Of a stretch of 44,485 nt of DNA, positions 7,416 through 15,724 are shown in pieces. The notes beneath the pieces are model-generated. The model worked only from the letters and a program-made list of their open reading frames with translations. It was not told the origin of the DNA and did not search any database. Where the stretch lies: positions 1-44,485 of the forward strand of contig JAFYDS010000124.1 of the NCBI GenBank assembly GCA_017544665.1. Reading direction: 5' to 3'. Both the position numbers and the translations under genes were made by a program. Every line of letters begins with the position of its first letter. Positions within the stretch are counted from its first letter, which is position 1. The DNA is from Clostridia bacterium (GTDB lineage: Bacteria > Bacillota > Clostridia > Oscillospirales > Acutalibacteraceae).

Positions 7416-8647
7416 AAAAACTGCAGCGCAAATTTGTCGCGATCGCGATCCTCGCGCTGTTCACCGTCGTCTTTGTGGAGCTGTTCGCGGTCAACGTCGT
7501 CAACGTCTATCAGCGCGACAGCGATTCCAAAAGCATCCTCTACCTGATCGCGCAGAACGACGGTGTGCTGCCGAACACGGCGGTCGACGACGTCTTCGGC
7601 GCCGGCTGGAATCCGTTCGGACGGTCACAGATCACGGTGGAAACGCCGTATTCGACGCGGTATTTCGTCGTCAAGCTCCAGGGCAATACCGTGACGGACA
7701 TCTCAACGAAGAACATCGCCTCGGTCAGCGACCGGACGGCGTTCGAATACGCGGCGAAGATCTACGGCGAAGAGCCGGGCTACGGCTTCGTGGATATCTA
7801 CCGCTACTACTATGTCAAGGACAGCAGTACCGGCAACGCGATCATGGTCTTTCTGGACTTTGAGCGGGAACTCGAAGAGACGTTTACCCTCGCGATGATC
7901 TCGTTTCTGGTCGGCGTGATCTTCGTTGTTCTGCTCTCGTTCCCGGTTTATCTGATGACGCGCTCGGCGCTCTCTCCGGTCCGGCGCAGTATCGCGCAGC
8001 AAAAACAGTTCATCACCGACGCGTCGCACGAATTGAAAACGCCGCTCGCGATCATCTCCGCCGACGCGGACGTCCTCGAGATGTGCGGCGGCGAAAACGA
8101 ATGGGTCAGCTCGATCAAGAGCCAGACCGCGCGGCTCAATACGCTCGTGCGCAACCTCGTCTCGCTTTCCAAGCTCGACGAGACCGCAAACGAGGCGGAG
8201 CACATCGAGTTCAATATCAGCGAAGCCGTGCTCGATACGGCGCTGAACTTTGAGCCGATGGCAAAATCGAAGAATCTGCGTTTTACGCTCGACGTGACGC
8301 CGAATCTGACAATCAAGGGCAACGAGGGCGAGATCCGCCAGCTCGTGTCGCTGCTGTGCGACAACGCGCTGAAATACACCGACGACGACGGCGAGATCCG
8401 CATCTCGCTGTATAAGAGCGGCAAGACGCTCACGCTGGACGCATACAATACCTGCGAGAGCATCGACAAAGAAAAGCTGCCGCATCTGTTCGACCGTTTC
8501 TACCGCGCCGACCCCGCGCGCGCCAGAGAGACGGGCGGCTACGGGATCGGGCTTTCGATCGCGAAGGCGATCGTGGATCGGCACAAGGGAAAGATCAGCG
8601 CGTCTTCCCCGGACGGAAAGTCGGTCCTCTTCCGAGTCCTGCTTTAA
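7409..8647 (+). CDS. Membrane sensor histidine kinase
   Basis: 412 aa. TM1 at about 9-31, an extracytoplasmic sensor region of about 125 residues without a recognised domain, TM2 at about 158-182 (MISFLVGVIFVVLLSFPVYL), then the HisKA dimerisation domain with phospho-acceptor His in SHELKTPLAII and the HATPase domain with N box NALKYTDDDG, DRFYRAD and G box GGYGIGLSIAKAIV. It phosphorylates the upstream regulator. ATG overlaps the regulator stop, implying translational coupling. It precedes the VTC/DUF4956/beta-helix genes on the same strand, so it may control them, though a 76-nt gap with a weak hairpin lies between. No clear HAMP domain follows TM2. Confidence 0.95.
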   Translation: MLKKLQRKFVAIAILALFTVVFVELFAVNVVNVYQRDSDSKSILYLIAQNDGVLPNTAVDDVFGAGWNPFGRSQITVETPYSTRYFVVKLQGNTVTDISTKNIASVSDRTAFEYAAKIYGEEPGYGFVDIYRYYYVKDSSTGNAIMVFLDFERELEETFTLAMISFLVGVIFVVLLSFPVYLMTRSALSPVRRSIAQQKQFITDASHELKTPLAIISADADVLEMCGGENEWVSSIKSQTARLNTLVRNLVSLSKLDETANEAEHIEFNISEAVLDTALNFEPMAKSKNLRFTLDVTPNLTIKGNEGEIRQLVSLLCDNALKYTDDDGEIRISLYKSGKTLTLDAYNTCESIDKEKLPHLFDRFYRADPARARETGGYGIGLSIAKAIVDRHKGKISASSPDGKSVLFRVLL

Positions 8648-8723
8648 AACATCCTCATTTTTCAGGATCATTTCAATACTGCATGGTATGATCGGGGCAA
8701 TCAAACGAAAGGAGACGGCAGTC

Positions 8724-9440
8724 GTGTCAACCTTCAAGACGATCTTTTCACGCTACGAAAAGAAATATGTGATCACGCCGCAGCAGCAGGCCGAACTGCT
8801 GTCTCTGGTCGGCGACCGGCTGCGCGAAGACGAGTACGGTGAAAGTACCGTCTGCAACATCTATTTCGATACCCCTGACTACCGGCTGATCCGTGCGTCG
8901 CTCGAAAAGCCCGTGTTCAAGGAAAAACTGCGGCTGCGGGTCTACAGCATCCCGCGGGCGGAGACCACGGCGTTTGTCGAGATCAAGCGCAAATACAAGG
9001 GCATCGTGTATAAGCGGCGCGTCAGTATGCGCTACGACGAAGCGGCAGACTGGCTTTGCAACGGGAACAAGCCGCCCTTCGACGCGCAGATCGCCCGCGA
9101 GATCGAGTACTGCCGGACCTGTTACGGACCGCTGCAGCCGAAGGTGTCGCTGTTTTACGACCGGGTCGCGCTGGTCGGCAAGGAGGACGAGGCGCTGCGG
9201 CTGACGTTCGATTCGAACATCCGCTTCCGCGCGCGTCAGCTGGACCTTTCACTCGGCGACGGCGGCTGCCGGCGCATCGACGACGGCAACATCGTGATGG
9301 AGATCAAATGCGACGTCGCGTTCCCGCAGTGGCTGAGCGAAGCGCTCAGCGCGCTTTCGATCTTTCCCGCGACGTTTTCCAAATACGGCATCGCCTATCA
9401 GACGATGATGCAGCCGCAGCTTGCGGCTGTGACGGCCTGA
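8724..9440 (+). CDS. VTC-domain protein, polyphosphate polymerase-like
   Basis: 238 aa from GTG 8724, chosen because AAAGGA lies 10 nt upstream; an in-frame ATG at 8688 lacks a site. The protein is a single VTC domain: SRYEKKYVI at the N-terminus, YFDTPDYRLIRASL, LRLRVYS, EIKRKYKGIVYKRR and a late VMEIKCDVAFP strand, i.e. the tunnel-fold basic residues and paired Glu residues. In yeast Vtc4 this domain polymerises ATP gamma-phosphate into polyphosphate; most bacterial homologues are uncharacterised. The DUF4956 membrane protein follows after 23 bp, the usual partner, so the pair may form a membrane-linked polymerase. Activity here is inferred from family. Confidence 0.88.
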   Translation: MSTFKTIFSRYEKKYVITPQQQAELLSLVGDRLREDEYGESTVCNIYFDTPDYRLIRASLEKPVFKEKLRLRVYSIPRAETTAFVEIKRKYKGIVYKRRVSMRYDEAADWLCNGNKPPFDAQIAREIEYCRTCYGPLQPKVSLFYDRVALVGKEDEALRLTFDSNIRFRARQLDLSLGDGGCRRIDDGNIVMEIKCDVAFPQWLSEALSALSIFPATFSKYGIAYQTMMQPQLAAVTA

Positions 9441-9463
9441 ACCATGAAACGGAGGATTCTTGG

Positions 9464-10144
9464 ATGGACACCATTTTTCAATCGATTCTGACAACAACGC
9501 TGACGCCGAAGACGTTTTTGCTCTGTACGGGCGCGTCGGTCGTGCTCGGTCTTCTGATCGCGCTTTGCTATATGAAGATCTGCAAAAAGCACAACGGGGG
9601 CTTCGTGACGACGATCGCGCTGATGCCCGCCGTGGTGCAGATCGTGATCATGCTCGTCAACGGCAATCTCGGCGCGGGTGTCGCGGTCGCGGGCGCGTTT
9701 TCTCTGGTCCGTTTCCGTTCCATTCCCGGGACGGCGCGCGAGATCTGCATGATTTTCGTCGCGGTGGCGGCCGGTCTTGCCACCGGCATGGGCTATCTGG
9801 CGTTCGCCGCGGTGTTTGTGCTGGTGATGGCGCTGCTGGCGCTGGTGTATGCGGGGCTGGGTCTCGGCGAAAAGGCGGCGAAAAACAAAAAAAGCCTCAC
9901 GGTCGTGATCCCCGAGTCGCTCAACTACACCGAGGTGTTCAGCGATCTGTTTGAACAATATACCACAGACTGTGAACTGGTCTCCGTCAAGACCACCAAC
10001 ATGGGCAGTCTCTTCAAGCTCAGCTATGAAATCCGGCTCAAGGACGCGGCGAAGGAAAAGGAATTCCTCGACGCGCTGCGGACCCGCAACGGGAATCTGG
10101 AGATCACCTGTGCCCGTCTGGCGGAAAACCAGCTCAATCTTTGA
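9464..10144 (+). CDS. DUF4956 membrane protein
   Basis: 226 aa; ATG 9464 with an ACGGAGG site. Four hydrophobic segments (about 17-37, 47-66 AVVQIVIMLVNGN, 70-90, 95-130) precede a soluble C-terminal domain of about 90 residues (SLTVVIPESLNYTEVF.., ending LAENQLNL). GAFSLVRFRSIPGTAREI between TM segments is the conserved loop of DUF4956. The family occurs with VTC and CotH-kinase genes; molecular role unknown. It lies 23 bp after the VTC gene and 16 bp before a secreted beta-helix lipoprotein, making a tight three-gene unit. Confidence 0.88.
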   Translation: MDTIFQSILTTTLTPKTFLLCTGASVVLGLLIALCYMKICKKHNGGFVTTIALMPAVVQIVIMLVNGNLGAGVAVAGAFSLVRFRSIPGTAREICMIFVAVAAGLATGMGYLAFAAVFVLVMALLALVYAGLGLGEKAAKNKKSLTVVIPESLNYTEVFSDLFEQYTTDCELVSVKTTNMGSLFKLSYEIRLKDAAKEKEFLDALRTRNGNLEITCARLAENQLNL

Positions 10145-10160
10145 GAAAGGCGGCGATCGG

Positions 10161-11990
10161 ATGAACAGGCCGTGGCGCAAACGATGCGCCGCTTTGCTGA
10201 CGCCGCTGTTCTGCGCGCTGCTGCTGTTCGGTTGCGCCGGAACCGAAAGGGAGAGCGCCCCTGAAGAAGTGCTGACGACGACCGCGCCGCTCTCGGACGA
10301 GGTCGCGTACACGACGGCGGCGGCACAGGTGGATGAAGAAAACCGCGATCTGCAGATCGACACCTATGTGATACTCAACGACGACGCGACGACGATCAAA
10401 GGCGATGGCGCCGCCTACGCGGACGGCAGACTGACCGTTTCCAAGGCCGGCGTCTATTCGATCAAGGGCACGCTGACGGACGGACAGATCTATATCGACA
10501 CCGATGACGACAGCGGCAAGGTCAAGCTCTATCTCGAAGGCGTGGAGATCTATTGCGCCGACAGCGCCCCCGTCTATGTGGCGCAGGCGCCGAAAGAGAC
10601 GCAGCTCATTTTGGCGAAAGGCAGCGAAAACAAGCTGAGCGACAACGGCGCGCGGACGATAGCGGACGCGCAGGCGGAAGACAAGGATTTCGCCGCAGCG
10701 GTCATATACAGCAAAGACGATCTTCAGATCGAAGGCGAAGGCGCGCTGTCGATCGAAGCGAACTTCCGCAAGGGGATCTTTTCCCGCGACGAACTGCAGA
10801 TCAAGGGCGGCGCCCTGACGATCACAGCGGCGGACGACGCGATCCGCGGCAAAGACAGCGTCAAGATTGCGGGCGGTACGCTGAAGCTGCAGTGCGGCGG
10901 CGACGGCATCCGCACAAGCAGCGAAGAAAAAGGCAATATCTCCGTCTCCGGCGGCGATATTACGATTGAAAGCACACAGGACTGCATCCAGGCGACCGGT
11001 GATATTTCGGTCTCCGGCGGCACTTTCCGGCTGCAGAGCGGCGGCGGTTATCAGGAAGAAATCCAGACGCAGGAAAGCGGCAGCGGCTTCTTCGGCGGGT
11101 TCGAACGGAAAAGCACGACCGGTTCCGCCGACGACAGCAGCGTTTCCACCAAGGGCATCAAGGCGGACGGCAACCTCGCGATCGCGGGCGGCGCGTTTCT
11201 GCTCGACTGTCTCGACGACGCGCTGCACGCAGGCGCAAACCTTGCGGTTTCCGGCGGTTCCTTCCGGATCCGCACGAACGACGACGCGATCCACGCGGAA
11301 GAAAGCGTCGCGATCGCGGGCGGCGCGTTCGAGATCGACGCGTCCTATGAGGGCGTGGAAGGCAACGTCGTCACGATCTCCGGCGGCACCTTTGATATTA
11401 CGGCGCAGGACGACGGCATCAACGCCGCGTCACCGGACGCCCAGAACGATATGACGTTCTTCCGCGGTCTGCCCGACGGCGCGCAGCCCCCGCAGGATGA
11501 CGCGGACGGCGGCCGGAACGGCTTCGGTTTCCGGCGGCAGGGAGGCATGGAACAGCCGGATGAGAGCTGTGTGATCTCCGTCAGCGGCGGCGCGATCCGC
11601 GTCAACGCATCCGGCGACGGCATCGATTCCAACGGCAATATCACCGTCTCCGGCGGGACGATCCTCGTCTTCGGCCCGACCGACGATGGCAACGGCTCGC
11701 TTGATTATACGGGCAACTGCATCGTGACGGGCGGCACCCTTTGTGCGATCGGTTCGGCGGGAATGGCGCAGGGCGTATCAGACGGTTCGGTCGCGTCCCT
11801 CACGGCGACCGGCAGCTTCGTCGCCGGTGACACGCTGACGATCACGGATGCGCAGGGCGCGGAAATGTACGCGGTCAGGCTGGAAAAGCAGGCGGCGCAC
11901 CTCGTCCTCGCGAGTGAAAAGCTGCAAAGCGGCAGCGCCTATACGCTGAACGTCAACGGCAGCGAGGTGGGCACGGCTGCGGCAAAATAA
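10161..11990 (+). CDS. Lipoprotein with beta-helix carbohydrate-binding domain (Cthe_2159-like)
   Basis: 609 aa, ATG 10161 after an AAAGGCGG-like site. N-terminal signal with lipobox LLFGC (Cys at about 22) and an acidic/Thr linker, so it is anchored outside the membrane. Residues about 55-600 are many short repeats of the form (VSGG-x-hydrophobic-x2 ... DDAI/DGI), a right-handed beta-helix, with Asp-rich turns (DDAI, DDGI, GDGIDSNG) likely to bind calcium. The C-terminal part (GGTILVFGPTDDGNGSLDYTG onward) matches the carbohydrate-binding family typified by Clostridium thermocellum Cthe_2159, which binds cellulose/pectin-like polymers. Last gene of the VTC-DUF4956 unit; usually a CotH kinase accompanies these, but none is here. 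Confidence 0.85.
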   Translation: MNRPWRKRCAALLTPLFCALLLFGCAGTERESAPEEVLTTTAPLSDEVAYTTAAAQVDEENRDLQIDTYVILNDDATTIKGDGAAYADGRLTVSKAGVYSIKGTLTDGQIYIDTDDDSGKVKLYLEGVEIYCADSAPVYVAQAPKETQLILAKGSENKLSDNGARTIADAQAEDKDFAAAVIYSKDDLQIEGEGALSIEANFRKGIFSRDELQIKGGALTITAADDAIRGKDSVKIAGGTLKLQCGGDGIRTSSEEKGNISVSGGDITIESTQDCIQATGDISVSGGTFRLQSGGGYQEEIQTQESGSGFFGGFERKSTTGSADDSSVSTKGIKADGNLAIAGGAFLLDCLDDALHAGANLAVSGGSFRIRTNDDAIHAEESVAIAGGAFEIDASYEGVEGNVVTISGGTFDITAQDDGINAASPDAQNDMTFFRGLPDGAQPPQDDADGGRNGFGFRRQGGMEQPDESCVISVSGGAIRVNASGDGIDSNGNITVSGGTILVFGPTDDGNGSLDYTGNCIVTGGTLCAIGSAGMAQGVSDGSVASLTATGSFVAGDTLTITDAQGAEMYAVRLEKQAAHLVLASEKLQSGSAYTLNVNGSEVGTAAAK

Positions 11991-11997
11991 AAGAAAC

Positions 11998-12040
11998 ATC
12001 CTCCGCTTCGGGTCGCCCCGGGCGGAGGATTGCTTCTTTT
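11998..12040. terminator. Strong hairpin terminator shared by convergent genes
   Basis: ATCCTCCGC (11998-12006) pairs with GCGGAGGAT (12022-12030), followed by a TTCTTTT run. It ends the beta-helix gene and also lies 18 nt beyond the small minus-strand peptide gene. Confidence 0.8.
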
Positions 12041-12057
12041 GACAGGGGAATGCCGGC

Positions 12058-12162
12058 TTATTCTGCCGGTTGATCCTGGCTTTTCTGAATGAAGCCAAAG
12101 AGATCCTGAATCAATTGAAAGATAAATTTGAACAGGTTGATCAAATCGCCGACTGTGTTCAT
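12058..12162 (-). CDS. 34-aa amphipathic helical peptide, family unknown
   Basis: Minus-strand ATG at 12160-12162 to TAA at 12058-12060. The peptide begins MNTVGDLINLFKFIFQLIQ and continues DLFGFIQKSQDQPAE. Leu/Ile/Phe recur every 3-4 residues, giving a strongly amphipathic or membrane-active helix of about 24 residues, then a polar tail. Support for real expression: an AAAGAAGG-type ribosome site, a near-consensus sigma-A promoter (12215-12243) and a terminator downstream. It resembles in kind, not in recognised homology, small membrane peptides such as phenol-soluble modulins or type I toxins. No antisense RNA or immunity gene was recognised. It was found by reading the gap; no family assignment is claimed. 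Confidence 0.6.
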   Translation of the reverse strand: MNTVGDLINLFKFIFQLIQDLFGFIQKSQDQPAE

Positions 12163-12214
12163 GAAGGTCGCCTTCTTTCATAAATTATGAATGGGGAAGT
12201 CATTCATTAATCTT

Positions 12215-12243
12215 ATCTTAGCATACTTGCGCGCAATTATCAA
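12215..12243 (-). promoter_or_regulatory. Sigma-A promoter of the 34-aa peptide gene
   Basis: On the minus strand: TTGATA (12238-12243), a 17-bp spacer and TAAGAT (12215-12220). The leader holds a small hairpin (ATGAATG/CATTCAT) before the ribosome site. Confidence 0.7.
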
Positions 12244-12283
12244 GTCCCCGGGAAAAAAGGACAGAAAAAAATATAAAAAAGGC

Positions 12284-12312
12284 TTGACGAATAATCAAAA
12301 CTGTGGTATAGT
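12284..12312 (+). promoter_or_regulatory. Promoter of the tRNA pair
   Basis: TTGACG (12284-12289), a 17-bp spacer and TATAGT (12307-12312), ending 20 bp before tRNA-Thr. Confidence 0.75.
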
Positions 12313-12332
12313 ATTCGAGCGTTGAGAGACAT

Positions 12333-12408
12333 GCTGGTGTAGCTCAGTTGGTAGAGCAGCTGATTTGTAATCAGCAGGTCGGGGGTTCGAGTCCGTCCAC
12401 CAGCTCCA
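12333..12408 (+). tRNA. tRNA-Thr (anticodon TGT)
   Basis: Full cloverleaf of 76 nt: acceptor GCTGGTG/CACCAGC, D-arm with AGCTCAGTTGGTAGAGC, anticodon stem CTGAT/ATCAG around TTTGTAA (anticodon TGT), T-arm GGGGGTTCGAGTCC and encoded CCA. Confidence 0.97.
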
Positions 12409-12430
12409 CCTTCTTCGCAAAATAGAATAT

Positions 12431-12515
<85 letters not shown>

Positions 12516-12545
12516 AGTGTTGCGGTCTTAAAAGATCCACACCCG

Positions 12546-12570
12546 AAAGCCCTTGCACAGCAAGGGTTTT
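12546..12570 (+). terminator. Terminator of the tRNA operon
   Basis: CCCTTG (12550-12555) pairs with CAAGGG (12561-12566) and a TTTT run follows. Confidence 0.65.
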
Positions 12571-12609
12571 CGCCGTTTTTCGGGCAAATTTTTGCAGTGC
12601 GTTTTCAGT

Positions 12610-12702
12610 GATCCACTTGATCAACTTAGTGGATCCGAACGACCGAAGCGACCGTTTCAGGGCAGAAATCGAGAGAATTTCCTCTTGATTCCTGCCCTTT
12701 TT
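12610..12702 (+). terminator. Two further hairpins, the second a likely terminator
   Basis: GATCCACT (12610-12617) pairs with AGTGGATC (12628-12635). AGGGCAG (12659-12665) pairs with CTGCCCT (12692-12698), with an inner ATCGAGAG/CTCTTGAT-type stem and a following T run. Confidence 0.5.
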
Positions 12703-12715
12703 TCATTTTTCAGGC

Positions 12716-13113
12716 AAAAAAAGTTGCAAAAACTATTCGAATCAGTTTTGTTCATAATCAACAAAGGAAAAATGAACTAAAAACAACATACCGAGTGCAT
12801 TCCCCTGTGTCATATTAACATTATTCTTCATAATATTGCGCCTGTGCCATTTTTTTCGCTATTATAACACACAGATAAACAGTGTCAAGGATTTGCATGG
12901 ATTCGGTGGAAAAAACAGACCCTGATTTTTTGGATTTCAAGTGTGTTATGAACCTATTGTCAGATATTGAGACTATTATATGAAGGAATTTGTGACTTTA
13001 CCAAAATCGACAGGATCCGATTTTGTTTGACAAAGCTATATATGGGGCTGTCTCATTAAGCAAGTAATGATTCCAAATAGCAGTCCTAACTGAGAAAAAA
13101 CAAAAACAACGCC
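12716..13113. other. AT-rich non-coding stretch with a possible IS end
   Basis: No supported gene. At 13044-13060 the sequence GGGGCTGTCTCATTAAG resembles the terminal inverted repeats of several transposase families (ends starting GGG-CTGTCTCA). Its partner (TGAGACAGCCCC) is not in the window, so this is at most a remnant. Confidence 0.3.
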
Positions 13114-13173
13114 AAAAACAGCAACACCATATAGAGGCACAGAAAAACCGGCCTCAGGTGTTGCTGTTTTTTG
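13114..13173. terminator. Long hairpin, bidirectional terminator
   Basis: AAAAACAGCAACACC (13114-13128) pairs perfectly with GGTGTTGCTGTTTTT (13157-13171); an inner AGGC/GCCT stem extends it. Oriented to terminate the minus-strand gene ending at 13257, and symmetrical enough to work both ways. Confidence 0.7.
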
Positions 13174-13256
13174 TTGTTTCTTTTATATTTTTATGTCACG
13201 CAGCTTTCGTTTGCCCAACGCCTTGTGACCGGATTTTGCAGCGATTATTGTCTTAT

Positions 13257-15482
13257 TCAATCAAACACTTTTTCAATAAACGCAAAAATGCGGAATAGCG
13301 GTTGCAGCAGCCAGCCCGGGAGATCATCCGGGAGAAGTGAGAAAGCGGAGTTGTTCAGCATTACGGAATACTCCTTACACCTTCCTGTAATCAGCATACT
13401 GTTATAGGAGCGGTAATCGGTTCTGTTTTCAATCTGGTACATTCTGCCTTCCATTCGCATGGAATTGAGCAGCTTGACGCTGCCGCCGTCAAGCTGCAGC
13501 ATGGGCTGAGAACCGTTGTTGCCGTCGCAGCCGATATTTACAAGCAGAACGGAAGAATCGCGCTCGCGCATGTAGTGCTTTGTACCGTAGATAAACGTCT
13601 GAAACACGGTCACGTCGGCGCAGTTTTCGAAGTCAAGGTACGTGCTGGTCTGCTTCAATACGGGCTCGAACAGCACGTCGAAGATATCTGTTTCTCTGAG
13701 CCGGCCCTGAAGCTCAGGGACGTCAAGAGAACGGTAGCCGTTGCGGGTCACCGTGTTGCCGTTCTGCAGGCAGGCTTCGATCCAGACGTTTTCGCAGTTT
13801 TCCATCCGGATCATAGACAGATAGCTTGTTCCGACCAGACGTTTGATAAAGACGTTTTTGCCGTTTTCGCACCTGACGCCGACGGACGCGAGGTTGACGA
13901 AGCTGTTGACGACGTAATTGCCCTCCGCCTTTATCGCGATGCACGGGGACGAGGCAAGCCGGACTTCCTTCTCCTTCTCCGGCGCGCTCAGGGGATAATC
14001 GAAGCGCAATCCGTTCACGCCCGCGCCGTCCCCGGCCAGCGTGACCAGCGGCGCGTCCTCTTCGCCGTATCCGTAGAAGGACAGGATCAGCGTACCGTTA
14101 GTTTCGCCGGACTGGTCCCTTGTGCCGACGCTGGAGGAGCCGCGCAGCTCCACGCCCGCCGGAACGGTCACGGGTCCGTTGAACCGGTAGATCCCGCCGG
14201 GCAGATAGACCACGCCGCCCGTTTGCTCCGCGGCGGCCAGCGCCTCCCGCACCATTGGCGAGGCGTCTGTCATGCCGGTGCGGTCCGCCTCCACGGTATA
14301 CAGGACCGGAGCGGGCTTCTGATACGTTTTGTCCATCGGGACGCAGATGGGGGCGCTTGACGTGATCTGCGGGTTGCGGACAAGCATTTTGCCGAGCAGC
14401 TTTACGTTGTGCAGCTCAAAGACGGCGTCGCCCTGATAGCAGACGGCGCTTTTGCAGCCCTCCAGCACGCTCTCCGCCACGCTAACGCCCCAGTTGGCCC
14501 CGCGGGACCAGACGGAATCCTCCTCCGCGTAAAACGCATAGTCGCAGCGGCGGATATCCAGCCGGTAGAAGGAACCGTTGAACTGCACCCGGATGCCCTT
14601 TTTCAGGTGGATCCCGTAGGCGCAGTCGCTGATCCTCACGTCGGAAATCTCCGGCCATTCCAGATCCCCCAGCACGAAGCCGGTGGCGTTCTGACGGGTA
14701 TACGCCTTCAGCGCTTCGGCCGGCGGCGCGTTGTAGGCCTCCCCGGCCTCGGTCCAGTAACGGTTCTCGATAGATACGGTTTTGTAGACGTCCACGTCCG
14801 CGGAGTTGTAGGAGTTGAGCCCTTCCTTCAGGCAGGTCCCCTTCACGTTTTCCAGCGTGGTCATCTCGTGGCATTGGTACACGCCCTCCTCGCAGAGGGA
14901 GCATAAGCCGATCCCCCGGTAGGAATTCAGCAGCGTGATATTTTTCAGCGTGTGGAGCATATAGTCCCGCTTACCGTTCACGTAAAACGTGTAGGGGTAC
15001 GGCTTCACGTCGTCGATGGACTGATCCGGGTACCATACGGTCAAGCCCACCGCGCCGGCGCTGCCGCCCACGTCGAACAGGGCGGGGGTCTTTTCCTCCG
15101 TGCTCTCCGGCCGGGCGACGATCACGGTGCCGTAATCCGTCCCTTCGTCGGGGTCCTGCCAGTCGCCCCGCAGCGTCACGAAGGGCCGGATATAGAGATG
15201 GCCGGTGATCAGATAGCGGCCGACGGGCAGGAAGACGGTCCCGCCGCCGCTGCGTGCGCAATCATCCAGCGCGCGCTGCAGCCCTGCCGTGCAGTCCGTT
15301 TGCCCGGTGCTGTCAACATAATACGGCGCCTCGGTGGCGATGATATCGGCGACGACAGCGTCCTGCGTAGGATAAACCGTGTTTACGATGACCGGCGCAG
15401 GTGTTTCACGCGCAAAGCAGACCGGTACGGAAAAACCGATCGTTAATGCAAAAACGATGAATAGAGCAGTAATCTTTTTCAT
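13257..15482 (-). CDS. Secreted double beta-helix protein (pectate-lyase superfamily, GH55/GH28-like)
   Basis: 741 aa; the ATG at 15482 has GGAGG just upstream and begins a clear signal peptide (MKKITALFIVFALTIGFSVP, cleavage near CFA). Two copies of the superfamily N-cap are visible: GLQRALDDCARSGGGTVFLPVGRYLI with VTLRGDWQ (about 75-125), and VREALAAAEQTGGVVYLPGGIYRF with VELRGSSSVG (about 415-465). Each starts a right-handed parallel beta-helix. A tandem pair is the architecture of GH55 glucanases and some polysaccharide lyases. It is extracellular and probably acts on or binds a plant/host polysaccharide, but no catalytic residue pair can be assigned by eye. Monocistronic, with its own promoter and terminator. 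Confidence 0.82.
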   Translation of the reverse strand: MKKITALFIVFALTIGFSVPVCFARETPAPVIVNTVYPTQDAVVADIIATEAPYYVDSTGQTDCTAGLQRALDDCARSGGGTVFLPVGRYLITGHLYIRPFVTLRGDWQDPDEGTDYGTVIVARPESTEEKTPALFDVGGSAGAVGLTVWYPDQSIDDVKPYPYTFYVNGKRDYMLHTLKNITLLNSYRGIGLCSLCEEGVYQCHEMTTLENVKGTCLKEGLNSYNSADVDVYKTVSIENRYWTEAGEAYNAPPAEALKAYTRQNATGFVLGDLEWPEISDVRISDCAYGIHLKKGIRVQFNGSFYRLDIRRCDYAFYAEEDSVWSRGANWGVSVAESVLEGCKSAVCYQGDAVFELHNVKLLGKMLVRNPQITSSAPICVPMDKTYQKPAPVLYTVEADRTGMTDASPMVREALAAAEQTGGVVYLPGGIYRFNGPVTVPAGVELRGSSSVGTRDQSGETNGTLILSFYGYGEEDAPLVTLAGDGAGVNGLRFDYPLSAPEKEKEVRLASSPCIAIKAEGNYVVNSFVNLASVGVRCENGKNVFIKRLVGTSYLSMIRMENCENVWIEACLQNGNTVTRNGYRSLDVPELQGRLRETDIFDVLFEPVLKQTSTYLDFENCADVTVFQTFIYGTKHYMRERDSSVLLVNIGCDGNNGSQPMLQLDGGSVKLLNSMRMEGRMYQIENRTDYRSYNSMLITGRCKEYSVMLNNSAFSLLPDDLPGWLLQPLFRIFAFIEKVFD

Positions 15483-15549
15483 AATGATTCCTCCGTTTTT
15501 TATACCCGCACACGGAGTTACCCGCAAAAACGCCGATTGGTATGGATTC

Positions 15550-15578
15550 ATTATAGCATCTCTGCTAGAATTATTCAA
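15550..15578 (-). promoter_or_regulatory. Sigma-A promoter of the beta-helix gene
   Basis: On the minus strand: TTGAAT (15573-15578), a 17-bp spacer and TATAAT (15550-15555). Confidence 0.8.
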
Positions 15579-15693
15579 TACCTATGCTTGAGTGTTTTTT
15601 TGAAAGAAAATCCCCAAAAAATAAAAAATTTATTGATTTTCGGTTGTTTTTCATCAAAAACGAAGTGGATCTTTTTAGTACGTAACATCCACG

Positions 15694-15721
15694 AAAAAAG
15701 CACGCTTAAGCGTGCTTTTTT
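15694..15721. terminator. Palindromic hairpin at the left border of the repeat array
   Basis: AAAAAAGCACG-CTTAAG-CGTGCTTTTTT is a near-perfect palindrome with A and T runs on either side, and it abuts the array at 15725. Confidence 0.7.
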
Positions 15722-15724
15722 CAA

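Noticed and set aside
13044..13173. Complete insertion sequence at the GGGGCTGTCTCA motif
   Set aside because: Only one end is seen, no partner inverted repeat or transposase is present; kept only as a possible remnant.
13171..13407. 78-aa plus-strand frame overlapping the end of the beta-helix gene
   Set aside because: Overlaps a well-supported minus-strand gene and has no homology pattern.
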